Source: Brachionus plicatilis
Taxonomy: Eukaryota; Rotifera; Eurotatoria; Ploima; Brachionidae
DNA length: 64,000 bases
Direction of reading: 5' to 3'
Assembly: GCA_010279815.1 (NCBI GenBank)
Contig: QEOQ01000303.1
Coordinates: 499,567-563,566 of the forward strand
Shown here: in pieces, positions 22,434 through 34,359 of the stretch
Position numbering within the stretch: position 1 is the first letter of the stretch
Layout: each line of letters starts with the position of its first letter
Made by a program: the position numbers and the translations under genes
Notes under the pieces: model-generated
What the model was told of the DNA's origin: nothing
Seen by the model: only the letters and a program-made list of their open reading frames with translations
The model's database searches: none

Positions 22434-22903
22434 GGGTGAGGATTAAAAACAAATAAAAAAAGTGAAACTAAAAACTCTGCGCATAAAACTAAATCTGACA
22501 AAAATATTTTTTTTTAAAAAATTATTAAGACATAAAAATTCTTTTTTCCTTTCTAAATGTGAACTTTTTTAATTGATTTTCATTTTAATTTTTGTGATCT
22601 TGACTCTTTTTATTTTTAAAAAGAAATAATTTTAAAAGATGAATATAAAAATTTTAAAAGATACTAAGAAACTTTCAAGAGTTAGTTTGGTATAGTTTTT
22701 TTAGCAAAAACTTGATTTTAATTGAAAAAAGAAGAATATTTTATTTAAATTATTGACTTTAATTTTTTTTTTAAACTTTTTTATGGAATTTTGATTTAAA
22801 AAATTATATTATGTGATTTTCACATTTCAATAAATTCATTTTATGCTTGAATCACATTTTTTATGTATTTTAATCTCTTTTTTTTTGTTTTTAATCCTCA
22901 CCC
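22434..22903. mobile_element. 470-bp MITE with perfect 9-bp target duplication
   Basis: The left end GGGTGAGGATTAAAAACAAA (22434) and right end TTTGTTTTTAATCCTCACCC (to 22903) are exact inverted repeats. The flanks are AGTTTCAAG at 22425-22433 and again at 22904-22912. There is no coding sequence. A 9-bp duplication points to the Mutator-like group, with Merlin-type elements less likely. The perfect duplication implies a fairly young insertion. Confidence 0.9.
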
Positions 22904-23151
22904 AGTTTCAAGTCCATACGTAGATTCAAATGGTTACATGATGCTTTCTTGGTAAATCCAAATCGGTTTTTATTAAATTTTGATAAGTTTGTTGAGTTAT
23001 TCAATTAATTTTCCAAGAATTTGAGCAAGACAATTTGAAATTGAAATAGATCTAATAGTTTTTGAATTGTTGTATTCTTTGGATGGATCTTTTATCATTG
23101 GTCTTATTTTAGATACATTAAGTTCTAATGGAATTTAGCTAAAGCTTACTA

Positions 23152-23713
23152 CAGTGCTTCTACAAAAGATCCATAATTGGCTAAATTACGTAATTTTACG
23201 TTAAAACTGAATTTTAAAAATGTATCGATTGATTAAAGGCACTAGTAAAAGAATCACAAAAATTTCTATATTACTTTTTTTTTATATCTTTGTCTAAAAA
23301 GATTTACTCGAATGAGAATCCTTTCAGAATTTTTTAAGAATTCGGATTCATTTCGGTTTCACAACTCAGTTGCATTAGTTGAGAACCAAATTTTCTAATT
23401 AAATAAAAATAGACTAAAAATACAGTGCATTTTTAGTTAAATTATTCAAAAATACTAACAGCTTAGGTTTTTGGTAAAATGTAAAAGTGACTGTTTTTCC
23501 AAAATATTTTTTTGTAAAAATTAAAAAAGCTCAATATTGCCTACCGTTTAAAGCAAAAAATATTTTTTCAAAATTTTACGTAAAATTACGTTAAATAAAC
23601 ATGTTCTTACCAGCTAATATTTACGTAAGATAACGTAAGCTTACTAAAAAATAATGTAAAATTGCGTAAAATTAAGTAATTAAACCAATTATGGATTTTT
23701 TATAAAAGCACTG
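23152..23713. mobile_element. 562-bp Tc1/mariner-type MITE
   Basis: TIRs of about 55-60 bp start CAGTGCTTCTACAAAAGATCC on the left and are mirrored at the right end (..AAAAGCACTG), with TA at 23150-23151 and 23714-23715. Both arms carry ATCCATAATTGG and TTACGTAATTTTACG-like words. There is no coding capacity. It resembles the outer MITE at 59870-61597 in its CAGTG start and TTACGTAA-rich arms, so the two may share a mobiliser. Confidence 0.85.
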
Positions 23714-24067
23714 TATCACAGAAAAATTAATAATTTACCAATTAAAAAATAAAAAATTAATCTGGGTGAATTAATATTACAGAAATGATCAGCTGATAAT
23801 CATTCTTAATTAAGAGTTTGGTCACTGAGGACAAAAATATTCATAATTCAGAATCATTGATATTACTAAAATGATTTTAGTACTTTTTAATTTTTGCTAT
23901 TTTATTATTTGATTATCTGAAAGATATTTATTTTAATATTTAAGAAGATAAATAATTAATATTACGATGCATTAAAAAATTAAAATCGACTTAATTACAT
24001 TATCAGTAGTTTAAATAGGTGTCCTGAAAAATTTTTAAAGAACTAATTATTTTACTTTCATTTAATA

Positions 24068-24889
24068 CAGTCAACCCTCGATAATCCGACCCATTTGGTT
24101 CGACAATTTAATGTCGGAATTATGAAAATATCGGAAACTTTTTATTTACAAAATTTTATTCCTAAATTTAACAAAATTTAATTATTGAATTAAATATTTT
24201 TTTAACGGAAATCACACAAAACAAATTTATAATACAAAATAACAAAATTGTTAAATTTTTCTAATATTGTCGTTCTACCTAACTTAACTCCATACTTTTT
24301 ACTAAAATGTAATGCGAAATTTAGCTGGTTGAAATTAGGATTTTGCTTATGAAATTGGATAGTTTTTCTTTTAATACCCAGAGTCAAATCTGTACGATTT
24401 CTTTTAACTTTTAACCCTAGTTCGTCCATTTGTTGTTTTTAAACATTAAACTTTTATTTTAAATTAAATAACACTGTAATGCTTTTTTTTTCGTTAATAA
24501 ATTCAATAAATATATAATTTAATTTTTAGTTGATTTTAAATGATTTAAAAAAAAGAAAAAGAATTTGTAAACGAAAAACTATTAAATAAAAAAAAACAGA
24601 AAAACAATGGCGGAAGGAGTTCTATTACTCAGAGCCATTTAAATTTTGAAATAAACTTTTTAAAAAAAAATGCTTTTTTTTATAACAGACAAAAGAAAAA
24701 AAATTTAATTGATTGGATTACAGAATAGATTTAACAATTGCTTTGCCTGGATAGTAAAAACATTTATGCCGGATTTTAGAAATTGTTATGTTGAATAATT
24801 GAAATAATTTACTGTGTAAATATATTAAGATGTAATCGGAAATCAAAATTTGGTTTTTTCTGAAATCGGGAATATCGATGGTTGACTGT
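24068..24889 (-). mobile_element. Tigger/pogo-like element, deletion derivative
   Basis: The ends CAGTCAACCCTCGATAATCC (24068) and, inverted, CAGTCAACCATCGATATTCC (to 24889) are flanked by TA duplications. The minus strand holds the N-terminal helix-turn-helix of a Tigger transposase (KRTDLTL and GIKRKTIQFHKQ, then LHFSKKYGVKLGRTTILEKF) at 24202-24429; LTL..K and the regularly spaced hydrophobics are typical of the CENP-B/Psq fold. No DDE domain remains. It sits about 50 bp past the stop codon of the AK5-like gene, so probably within its 3' UTR. Confidence 0.85.
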
Positions 24890-24939
24890 ATTATTTTCAT
24901 TGTATTACAGGAGAGTAATCTTTTTTGAAGCTTAAAAGT

Positions 24940-27733
24940 TTATAAGTGAGGATCTGGAAAAAATTTAAGGGATAAAAAAGTTAGATGGAATAAAAAACAG
25001 GAGCAAAAAAAAAATAAAAAAACTTACCATCTTCAAATTGATCAAACACTTTCTGAACTTCTTTGAAAACTTCATCAGGTGAATTTTCAGCATTGACTTT
25101 TTTCAATTTACTCTTATTTTGATAATAATCAATGACAGGACTAGTGACACTGTGAAAAGTCTCTAATCGCTGTTTAATAGTTTCTTCATTGTCATCAACT
25201 CTTCCTGAAGATAATCCTCTGTTTAAGAGGCGTTTTTTCATGGATTCATCTGATGCTTCCACATACAAAACAGCTTTACATGGCACTATCTTTTTTTCAA
25301 AAAAAAACAAAATTATTTCATTGATCTCATTAAAATATCGAATAGAAAAAGTGAAAATACCTGTTTTTCAAACTCGATTCCTTGGTCTACTTGTCTTGGA
25401 TATCCGTCAATAAGAAATCCTTTGGATGAGGCGGCTTTCTTGAGCATGGCTTCCTTGAGCATATCCAAGACTACTTGATTCGATACAAGTATTCCTTTTT
25501 GCATCAAATCGTTCAGCATTTTGCCTCTTTCGGACCCTGATTTTACTTCTTCTCTCAATAGATCACCACTTGATAAATGAGTATAACCATATTTTTCCAC
25601 GATCTTCTCACATTGAGTTCCTTTTCCACTTCCAGGTCCACCGACAACAAATATTACTTTAGAATTCTTGAGAGGTGTTACGTCAATTGCTTTTTAATAA
25701 AGAAATGTTTAATTTATTAATTAATTTTTCAGTTCACATATTTTGTATTCCTTATTTTTTTTAATTGCCTAAATAAATTTTTTTTATTACTTATTTTTTC
25801 GATATCCATCTCTTTTTTTCGATTCTGCTTATTTGCCATTTTATTTATAATTCAATACTCTCTTTCTTTATAAAATTTTCTTAAATTGTATTTTCTTTTT
25901 ATAAAATAAAATTTCTTTTCTTTAATACTTTTGCGCCCATAAATTATTACTTTTCTACGAATGAAAGCTTCGTTATGGATACATAACGAGAACAATTTTA
26001 AATGAGAGATTTTAAAGTTGTTTTACTTGAATTTGATTTATCTTCACACAAGTATTTTATTGGAATATTAGCTTCATTTATTGCATCAATTGCTTGTTTA
26101 CATTGCTCATTCAAATCCTTATCTCCGTTTATCTTAAAAAATTAAAGCAATCATTCTCAAGAATTAACATTTCAATATAATGAAAATAATAATAATATTT
26201 TATGTTCACTGATTAATTTACTTGGCTTAAAATCGATTTTTGCCTATAAAAGTCTATCAAAATTCCGAAATTAGGTCCTGAAGCAAATTTCTTTTCTTTT
26301 TTTGTCCTCAAACCATTTATCCATAAAACCAAATCAGCTTTACCAATCTTTTAAAATGACCTCAAGAAATTTAATATGAAAAAATTGGTAAAATTACATA
26401 TTTTTCTGAATTTTTAGCTTGCTGGATATTCATCGGAAAGCCACTGATTATAATTGCTTTGACCGAATTCCACTGTTCATACTTCCTCATGGAATCAACC
26501 AAGCTTTCTACTACAAGCTCATCAGGGACCATTTCATTATTCTTAATCTTTCCACTTAATTTTTCAACTGATTCACTGTCGAAAAGATCATTATTTTTTT
26601 CTAAATAATCTATCATCATTTCAGATAGATTCAAATGCATCAGACCATCAAAAGATGCTGTTATATCTTTGGCAAGTTCTTTAACCTCATATCCAGATGT
26701 TCCTAAAAACTCTAATTTTTTAATTTAATCAAATTATAAGCTTTTTAAGTCATTTACCTATGAGATAAATAAGTTTGAATTTTCGATCATTTTTTCTAAT
26801 AGATGGAAGAGCATTTTCGAATTTTTTGTGTAATTTGTTCGGTTTAATGGTCTCTTTTGTTTTGATTTCTTTATATAAAAAATTTCTTAAATTGATTTAT
26901 TCAAAAAATTTAAAAAGCATTAAAAAAATCAATTATCAGTGGAAGAAACTAAAGCAAAAAAATAAATATATAAATGCAAATACAAAAGCGCTTTAAGGTT
27001 TAGGATTAAAAAATAATAAACTAAATTAAATTAAAAAATAATTTTATTACAAAAATAAATTAAAAAAAAAAATATTATTGCTCGTTATGAGAAGTTCCTT
27101 GAGATTAGATAATCAGCTGATCCATAAACCAAATAGACTTTGCTTTTATATTATTTTACTTTAGGAAAAAAGCTGCGTAGACTTAGACTCGTTCGATTAA
27201 TGAAAAAAAAAAACGAGTAAATCTAGACATGCTCTGGGTTGTAAATGCAAAACGTCATAAGCGGTGATTGGAAAAAATAAAATTTAAACATCATACCAAA
27301 ATTATTTGTTGATCTATTGATCACTTTGGCTTCATATTCAAATAAAAAATTTAGGCAAACATATAAAAGGCAAATTTTAAAAATTATAAAAAAGATTAAA
27401 CATTTATGGAACTATACAGCTTTTAAAAATAAAAATTGTTCATTCAGCATTACCGCTTACAATGCGTGCCTCATTGATCAGATTTTTTGACGCTTCTCCA
27501 CTCGGTAAAAAAGTGTTCCATTTAATATGGGTACGCTGGGCCGTGGGTCCAGCTCTCAACTTTTGAAGACTAGTTATGATATAGTCCAAGTGATCATCAG
27601 GCTGTCGGAACATCAGACCAGTCATCAAGGCCTCGAATAACTGTGGAATCTCACGGCTCTGAATGTAATCCTTAGCTTTTTCAGTTGAAGAATTTGTCAA
27701 ATTAGCGCGATGAGATGGAAGTTCGGAAGCCAT
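24940..27733 (-). CDS. AK5: AK5-type multidomain adenylate kinase
   Basis: Adenylate kinases interconvert ATP+AMP and 2 ADP. Exons from the start: 27733-27461 (donor ATT|GTAAGC); about 26885-26758; 26711-26398; 26347-26222; 26132-26027; 25689-25361; 25289-25028; 24953-24940. From 26758 onward all joins keep frame. The N-terminus has the AK5 signature [16 protein letters not shown]. The first kinase-like domain has lost its P-loop ([14 protein letters not shown] where GGPGSGKG is expected), so it is probably inactive. The second is complete: [21 protein letters not shown]. The protein ends VFDQFEDDPHL. The link between exon 1 and the second exon is out of frame as drawn, so a small exon or another acceptor is missing. 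A near-identical copy of the active domain lies at 18808-19472. Confidence 0.85.
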
Positions 27734-27739
27734 AATTAT

Positions 27740-28690
27740 TTGGGGTAATTTAGCGTTAAATCTAAAATTATGACTAAATTACGTAAATTAGTCGTATATA
27801 TACCTAGTGATGATATATTAGTTACTATTTGAATAAAAAAGTGGAAACCTGTTTGAAATTTTTTTAATTTTTTTATTTGAGTTTATATTTTATTTTTATG
27901 ATTAAAAGAACGAGCTTTAATTGCTTTTTTATGATTGTAGCTATAGATTTTTCAATCCGTGATAAAAATAAAAGGTAGGTCTGAAAGAATTTTAATTATT
28001 AAAAAGGTAAATAAACGAAAACTTAAAAATGTTACACAGAAATTGACACAATTATGTACACAAAGAAAATTTTTACCTACTCTATCTTTAGATGTTGGTG
28101 GCCTTTAGCAACAGAGTTGTTAAGAGTTTTGTTTTGTTGAGTTTGCCGATTTTTCAGAATTTAAATAAATTATGAAAGTCTTTCAACAGGGCTGAAAGAG
28201 ACAAAAATAGCTTCTATCTGGCAATAGAAAATTTCATAATTTATTGATTGAAACTTCCGAAAGAACCACTATGTTTCCATGCCTTCACAATTTGTTAAAA
28301 AAAATTAAGTGCTTACACAATTTTGAACAAATTTTAAAAGAGAGTGAAATTAAAGCATTTGACCCAAAATAAAGAAAATAATTAAGTAGTATTGTTTTTG
28401 AATTAAGAGCCAAAAAACAAAATAATATTTATCTTTCTATTCGTCTTAGGCATCAAATTTCTTTTTAGCCTAAATAAGTTTTTAAATTATTTGCTATCAA
28501 ACGAATATTTAGTCAACAAAAAAATTCAGATCATCAATTTCCCCTTTTAATTCTAAGAAATCCATTTTTATTTTGGCAACATAAAATTAAGGTAAACTAA
28601 TAATTCCTGTATTTATTTAGGCAAAAATTTCCTTTCATTACCCGGCGTTCTCATAGTTACTAAGACGATTAAAAAGGGTTTATTAAAAAA
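27740..28690. other. Intergenic DNA between AK5-like and germ cell-less-like genes
   Basis: Both neighbours are on the minus strand. The stretch should contain the AK5-like promoter on its left side and the germ cell-less 3' UTR on its right. No element or further exon was recognised. Confidence 0.5.
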
Positions 28691-28762
28691 TGAAAAGTGT
28701 TTTAATTTTATATTTCTAGAATTTTATTAATTTTTTTAAATTTATACAACAAAAAAATGATG

Positions 28763-31368
28763 TTAATTTGTCGGAAATGTTAATGAATAAAGAACTAATA
28801 ATTCATTAGGTGATGATTTTTCATCTGAAGATTGATACTTTGGTAAAATGACCGTAAAAACAGGAGTTTGAAGAGTCTTTAATTTGCCAAATCTTTGCTT
28901 TTTTTTACCAGTTGATTCGATTACTTGATTTCCTTGGTGCCAATATTGAACACTGATAGAATAGTTGCAGAAACGATCATTGCGTAAAGAAAATGTTTCT
29001 AATTGACTTTGCTCATAAGTCAAAATAGGATCATTTGTACTCAAACGCTTTAAAAAAATTAAATTTCTTTTTTAAATTTTATAAACTTTTAAATTACCTG
29101 AATATAAAACTGGTAAGTGTGACTGACATCATCGGATTTTATTTTTTCTGCAATAAGTTCAAAGTGGAATCCGTACATGGAAAAAACATCACTGTAATTT
29201 TCATCATTTACCTCGACCACAATACCTTGACGAAGTGCAGAAGTTTCGAAAAGCCTATTAATGGCCATATCTCCTCCATGACTTATCTTGTTAAAAAAAA
29301 GAATATAAAATTAAAGCAAATACATTTAAAAATACAGAGTATTGAATTTCCATCATTATCTGCACTATGTATGTATTCGGATAAATGTTCATCTGCTGAA
29401 TGGTATTCAAATAATTAGCTGAAATAAATTTTTAAATGAATAGATTTCAATAATTGGAAAAAAATACTTTTAGTTATTCCATAAAGTCGGATAGAGTACA
29501 AAAGATCACCAAGATCAGGATATCGCTCAATCAAATTTTTATCTTTACCAAAGCTTTTAATTTTTTTTTTCAAAATAAAAATTTAGATTCTATTTTAATT
29601 TATTTACCTAGAAAAATAAGTTATCATAACACTTTCTGTGGGCACTTCTTTAATATCTCGGTTAATATTCAAAAATATCCAAGTAATTATAGTCAAAAAA
29701 GTTTCATATTCATTGAGTGTAAAAAATCTAAATTAAATTAAGGTTTAAAATTTTATTTAATTTTCAATTTTAGTCCTAACCGGCTAGATTTGACTGTTTT
29801 GGTCAATAATTTTAGAGGAATTTCTCTTAAATGTATACTGGAACCCACGCACGGGATCAGATGCATTTCAAGCCATTTTTCGCATATTTCTATTCCAGTT
29901 TTTTCATTATACTAACACAAAAAATAACATCTAAATTATTTTTAATAATTGTCCAAAATTACTTTATTACAGCTATGGTAATACTTTCCAATAGTGGCTT
30001 TTGTTAGTGATTCGGACATTTTTGCAATTGTAGCTGCTTTGAGTTTATCAAATCTAAAAGAAATAACTGTATCCTAATAATTCTACCATTAATTTAGTAC
30101 TTTAGGAGATGAGCAGCCGCTAGTATACCACTTGCTAATCTTGCCGGAACTTCAATAGTCTCTGGATGATACAAATTTCCAATAGCAACAGCCAAAGCTT
30201 TAAATTTAGATAAAATTTATAAAAAAAAAAGAAGTTAATTATTTTACAATTTTTATCAATCATTGAGCTTTTAATCTCCAAAAGAATATTGGTCAATTTA
30301 TCAAGATATTCTCTATTTATATTGGTGCGGGTCTTCTCTTTTGACTCTTTGATCTTAGCTCGTGTCTCAGATGTTGGACTTGTTTATTCAAAAAAAAATT
30401 ATTAAATTATTAACAATTATTAAAATTTAAGAAAAAAATTATCAAAAGTCAAAATTACAGCAGGTTTGTTTGAATTTCTAGTAATTGACTTAAATAAGGT
30501 GAATTTAACAAAGCATATCGATGTACTTCCCAAATGGAGTTAAACACATGTAAGGCAATATCTTGAGAATTAAAAAAAATATATTTATTTATCATGTTTT
30601 TTTGTCACCAACCAGGCTTAGAATCATCTTGATTTTTAAAAGAACTTCGGGCATAGTGTTCATTTAAAAGATCTTCTGCAAATTGCTTCATCATTACAGG
30701 CTCGTAGTCTAAATTTGCCAATAACTTGTTTAAATTAGAGCTAGATTTTATTTGGATTGAATTTTTCGAGTTGGTACTAGAATTTCCGGCTGAATACCGG
30801 AATGATACATTGGTTCGGCAACGAGATGTTTTAATATAGTTTTCAGGCTCGATTTTGTTTTTAATTAAAGAAGATTTTAAAGGCTTTGAATTTTTAGACA
30901 CATCTCGGTTCCATGGTGTATCACCTGAAAATTTTAGACTTTATTTGCTTTCAAATCTTTATCTTGTCTTACTTGTTTTGACATGTTTCATTGTACCACT
31001 CATATTCGAATTAAGAGCTAGATAGATCTGTTTTGCTTTTAGCAAATCGCCCTTAAAATCTATGAGAACTTTACGGCCAAGAGAATTACAGCTCTAGATA
31101 AAAATTTAATATTTGTTGTTTATTTTGCTTTTTTGTTTACTTTGGATAGCTCTGGTTCCAAGTAGAAATCGTTGATTAAATGAGTGTCATTTTGACGATA
31201 AAGCAAAGCTTTTTTAGGGAGTTTTGGCAAAAAAGGTGGCTTATTGAAACTAATTTCCGAGTGAGAGATGGTCAAATTTTTGGCCGGTAAGATTAAACTT
31301 GAAAAATTTTTGTAAAAGCTATCCGATTTAAGATTTTGATATTCGGATTTTGTAGCAAGACTGTTCAT
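28763..31368 (-). CDS. GMCL1: Germ cell-less-like BTB protein, 13 exons
   Basis: Germ cell-less proteins are nuclear-envelope BTB-BACK proteins acting as CUL3 ubiquitin-ligase adaptors in germ-cell formation (family knowledge). Exons: 31368-31141, 31093-30973, 30924-30613, 30561-30459, 30378-30248, 30197-30101, 30053-29963, 29911-29781, 29727-29608, 29553-29468, 29418-29336, 29286-29098, 29047-28763. All phases agree, giving 658 residues. The BTB starts near residue 220 (DIALHVFNSIWEVHRYALLN), continues SLAVAIGNLYHPETIEV, then a BACK-like region (EKWLEMHLIPCVGSS) and the C-terminal domain (ISHGGDMAINRLFETS). The family usually has about 515 residues; here a Ser/Asn/Lys-rich N-terminal extension of some 220 residues is added. 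The family assignment rests on order and spacing of motifs; BTB conservation is weak. Confidence 0.8.
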
Positions 31369-31369
31369 A

Positions 31370-33045
31370 TTTAATTAACTAATTTTAATTGTTGGATGAA
31401 TAAGCCAAAATAAATTACGAGCATTTTAATTTAATGCTCAAGAAAATAAGTCTAATTTTTATTAATTTACCATGATGAATTACCAAAATAACTGAAAAAA
31501 GCGATTGCGTATAAAGTTTCTATAGAAACTTGCTGCAAGCGTCTTAACTTTAGAATTAGTACAAGAAACATCCAACTTGATTTCCATTTTGGTTCGATTT
31601 ATGGAAAACAAAAATAAACAAATTAAAGGCTCCATTTCATAATTAACTTGTTTTTCTTGTTTCAAATGGCATTGAGATTTAATGAAAAAATTACCAAGAA
31701 CAACAATGATTTAGAGAAAAAAAACTTTAATTGTTTTTCCAATCGATTACAAACAACAATAGGTTTAATCTGTAACATAATGAAAAGATTTTATTTTTGA
31801 ATTTGTTTACTATTTACCTGTTTAGCTAGTAAATTATTTTTTTCTAGATAATTTTATAAAAGGTACAAAAAAGTTTTCGAATAAACAATTGAGTTTAATT
31901 TCTTGACTTGGATAGCTATTGAATTTAACTTTGGTTTTAATTTCTTGGCTAGAGGTTTTTATTTTTTTATTATTGGTTTATTTCAATTTAAAAAGTTTTT
32001 GTTTTTTTTTAAACTTGTATTAATTTTAAAATCAAAGCTACTTTAAATAAGATGGTTAAAAATCAAATTTAGAATAAAATCTATTTTAGCTCAAAATTAT
32101 TGTCAAAAATAAAATTGTTTAAATTTAAGCATAAAATTAAAAATTTAAAGAAAATTTTAAAATTATTTAACATAGAAACTCAATTTTTAAAAATCAAATT
32201 GCGATTTAAAAAAAAATCTCATTAATATTTACCTCAATATTTACCTAAATATCCTAATATATTTAAAATGTAAATTCAAAAAATTTAATGAATATTAATC
32301 AAAGAAAAAAGTTTTCTATTTTCTGAAAAACTTAAATTTAATCAAAATTGATTTTAATTGAATGTAAAATTTAGAAACCATTAGAATACTTAATTAAATA
32401 TGGTTGTAAATAAATTAGGTTTTCAAACTTAAATTTTTTTTATAACTACGACTCTTATTCGAAATTATATTTTTTTCACTTAGATTATTTAAAATTATTC
32501 TGTTTTATTTTTGTCAATATTAAATTTATTTAAATGAAAATTTTTTTCAAGCATTTTCCATTGAAACATGATTATTTCATACCATTTTTAAAATAATCTT
32601 TTCCTAGCTTAAAACTTGTAAATTTTGGAAAAGTTAATGTTAAAAAAATGCAATCCACAGTTAAATATATTATTTTTAAAATTAAACTGGATTAAACACC
32701 TAAAATAGAAAGATTAATTTCTTTAAACTAAAAATCTTAAATACGAAAAAAAAAAACTAAAATGGTATCATTCAAATCGTCCATTAATGCAAATATTTTC
32801 AATAATTAACTTAATAAAAGTATTTAGAGAAGTAAATAGACCTAATTTACAATTAAATGCTTGCTCAAGATTTTGCTCGGATTGAACTCAAAGGTGTTGT
32901 ACTATTTGAATTTTTTAATTGGAAAAGCTTTATTAATCGATCAAACAAGATTATCAATATTCAATTCGATACTTATTCTCTTGAATTTGCTTGAAATTTC
33001 ATTGTCATAAATGATAGCTACAAAAACGATTAAAAAATTTTGGCA
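31370..33045. other. Intergenic DNA between divergent genes
   Basis: This separates the minus-strand germ cell-less-like gene from the plus-strand gene at 33046, so it should hold both promoters. It is AT-rich throughout. The short open frame at 31480-31665 has no support. Confidence 0.5.
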
Positions 33046-34356
33046 ATGCTAAAAAATCTTTGCTTCTGTTCGGGTCAACATTGCACAACTTCCACTGCTA
33101 GTCTGAAGGTCAACTCAAATTTAATCAAAAATAAAATTGAAAAGCCAGAAATTTTAGTAAGCTCCGAAGAAAAATTTAGAAAAAGCGAAAATTCAAGTAG
33201 CGAAAGATCAGATACCACTGATAATTCAAAATCAAGCGACGAATCCAACTCATTAACCAATTCCTATCCAAGCACACTTTCGAACAGCATTCATTTTTAT
33301 CACCCAAAGTCAATCCAATCAACCCATTTTACAGAAATGAGCAGTGGAAAAAAAATTTCCTCTTTTAACTATTTATCTTCAAATGAAACATCAGAGGTGA
33401 CACTTTTTTCCTCGGTTCCGTCGAACACTTTTTCCCAAAAGCCTAGTATTGAAAATAACAACGAAAAGATAAAAAAGCTCATATCACTGACCAAGAAACG
33501 CTTGTCTGCTGGTCAATCAACTGGCATCTTGCAACAAGGTTCCATTGAAACAAACCCAAGCATGCAGGAAATAAAGCTTCTGAAAAAAATAAACTCTTAC
33601 CAATTCTCCATGTTGAAAAATAAATTTAACAAAAGTGTCAAAAAACAGGATGAAAGTACTGAAAGATTGATCAGAAGACCATCATCTGAAACAAAGACTG
33701 ACTTTTCCAAATCCAATAATGTCGATATTTATGAATCGATTAACTTGTCCAATAACCACATTGATTCAAATACAATGACCGTTTCCAAAAAAAATAATAC
33801 TGCAGATTTTACTGAGGAATTTCAGAAAGATTCTCTCAATAGCGAGGAAGTAAGCAACATAAACCAAGAGTCGAATGAGACTGGGATCAGTTTGGATAGC
33901 TTTGACAAAATTACTACTTCGGAGTCGACGAAAAATTCTGAGGCAGCGCCATTCATTCATGAAACATACAACAACATCATTAGTGGTAATGAAATTACTT
34001 ATGTGTCCAACAACAAAAGGATTTTGGCAAATAATTGCTCTTCTAATTACAAGCGAAGCGAGTTTTACATCAAAATTGAAGGAATAAATGCAAAAGTTGA
34101 AAACAAACAAGAAAATTTCGAAGCAATTAAAACAAAAAATTTTAAAAGAATTAAAAAACCCGAGACAAAAAAAAGAGTTAAAGTAGAATTAAAAAAAGAC
34201 AAAGATGTCAAAAATATTGAAATACCCGTTAAACATACTGTTGAGATGTCTAAAATTGAGGATTCCAATTTAAAGACAAGAGTAACCACCAAACAAAGAC
34301 ATCAGTGTATCTCTCATAAAAAAGGTAATACTCCAAATTATAATTTTTTTATCTAG
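33046..34356 (+). CDS. Unknown Ser/Asn/Lys-rich protein
   Basis: An open frame of 436 codons. An in-frame TTG at 33040 is ignored and the first ATG (MLKNLCFCSGQH) is taken as start. The protein is mostly disordered and polar: Ser-rich at residues 50-100, several Lys-rich stretches near the C-terminus (KTKNFKRIKKPETKKRVKVE), and no transmembrane segment. The only cysteines sit in the first 20 residues and near the end. No family is recognised. The frame is much longer than chance in this base composition and its GC content is above the flanks, so it is probably real. KKGNTPNYNFFI at the end covers a possible donor (AAAG|GTAATA), so the true 3' end could be spliced elsewhere. Confidence 0.7.
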   Translation: MLKNLCFCSGQHCTTSTASLKVNSNLIKNKIEKPEILVSSEEKFRKSENSSSERSDTTDNSKSSDESNSLTNSYPSTLSNSIHFYHPKSIQSTHFTEMSSGKKISSFNYLSSNETSEVTLFSSVPSNTFSQKPSIENNNEKIKKLISLTKKRLSAGQSTGILQQGSIETNPSMQEIKLLKKINSYQFSMLKNKFNKSVKKQDESTERLIRRPSSETKTDFSKSNNVDIYESINLSNNHIDSNTMTVSKKNNTADFTEEFQKDSLNSEEVSNINQESNETGISLDSFDKITTSESTKNSEAAPFIHETYNNIISGNEITYVSNNKRILANNCSSNYKRSEFYIKIEGINAKVENKQENFEAIKTKNFKRIKKPETKKRVKVELKKDKDVKNIEIPVKHTVEMSKIEDSNLKTRVTTKQRHQCISHKKGNTPNYNFFI

Positions 34357-34359
34357 TCA

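Noticed and set aside
24718..24900. 60-codon minus-strand frame next to the AK5-like gene, considered as its last exon
   Set aside because: It is the translation of the Tigger element's terminal region across its TIR; a short in-phase exon at 24940-24953 ends the kinase gene instead.
26775..26996. Plus-strand 73-codon frame
   Set aside because: Antisense to an exon of the AK5-like gene and its intron.
29035..29741. Plus-strand open frames of 95-127 codons
   Set aside because: They lie antisense to phase-consistent exons and introns of the germ cell-less-like gene and have no motifs.
33040..33045. TTG start for the unknown gene at 33046
   Set aside because: Non-ATG initiation is not needed; an ATG follows two codons later.
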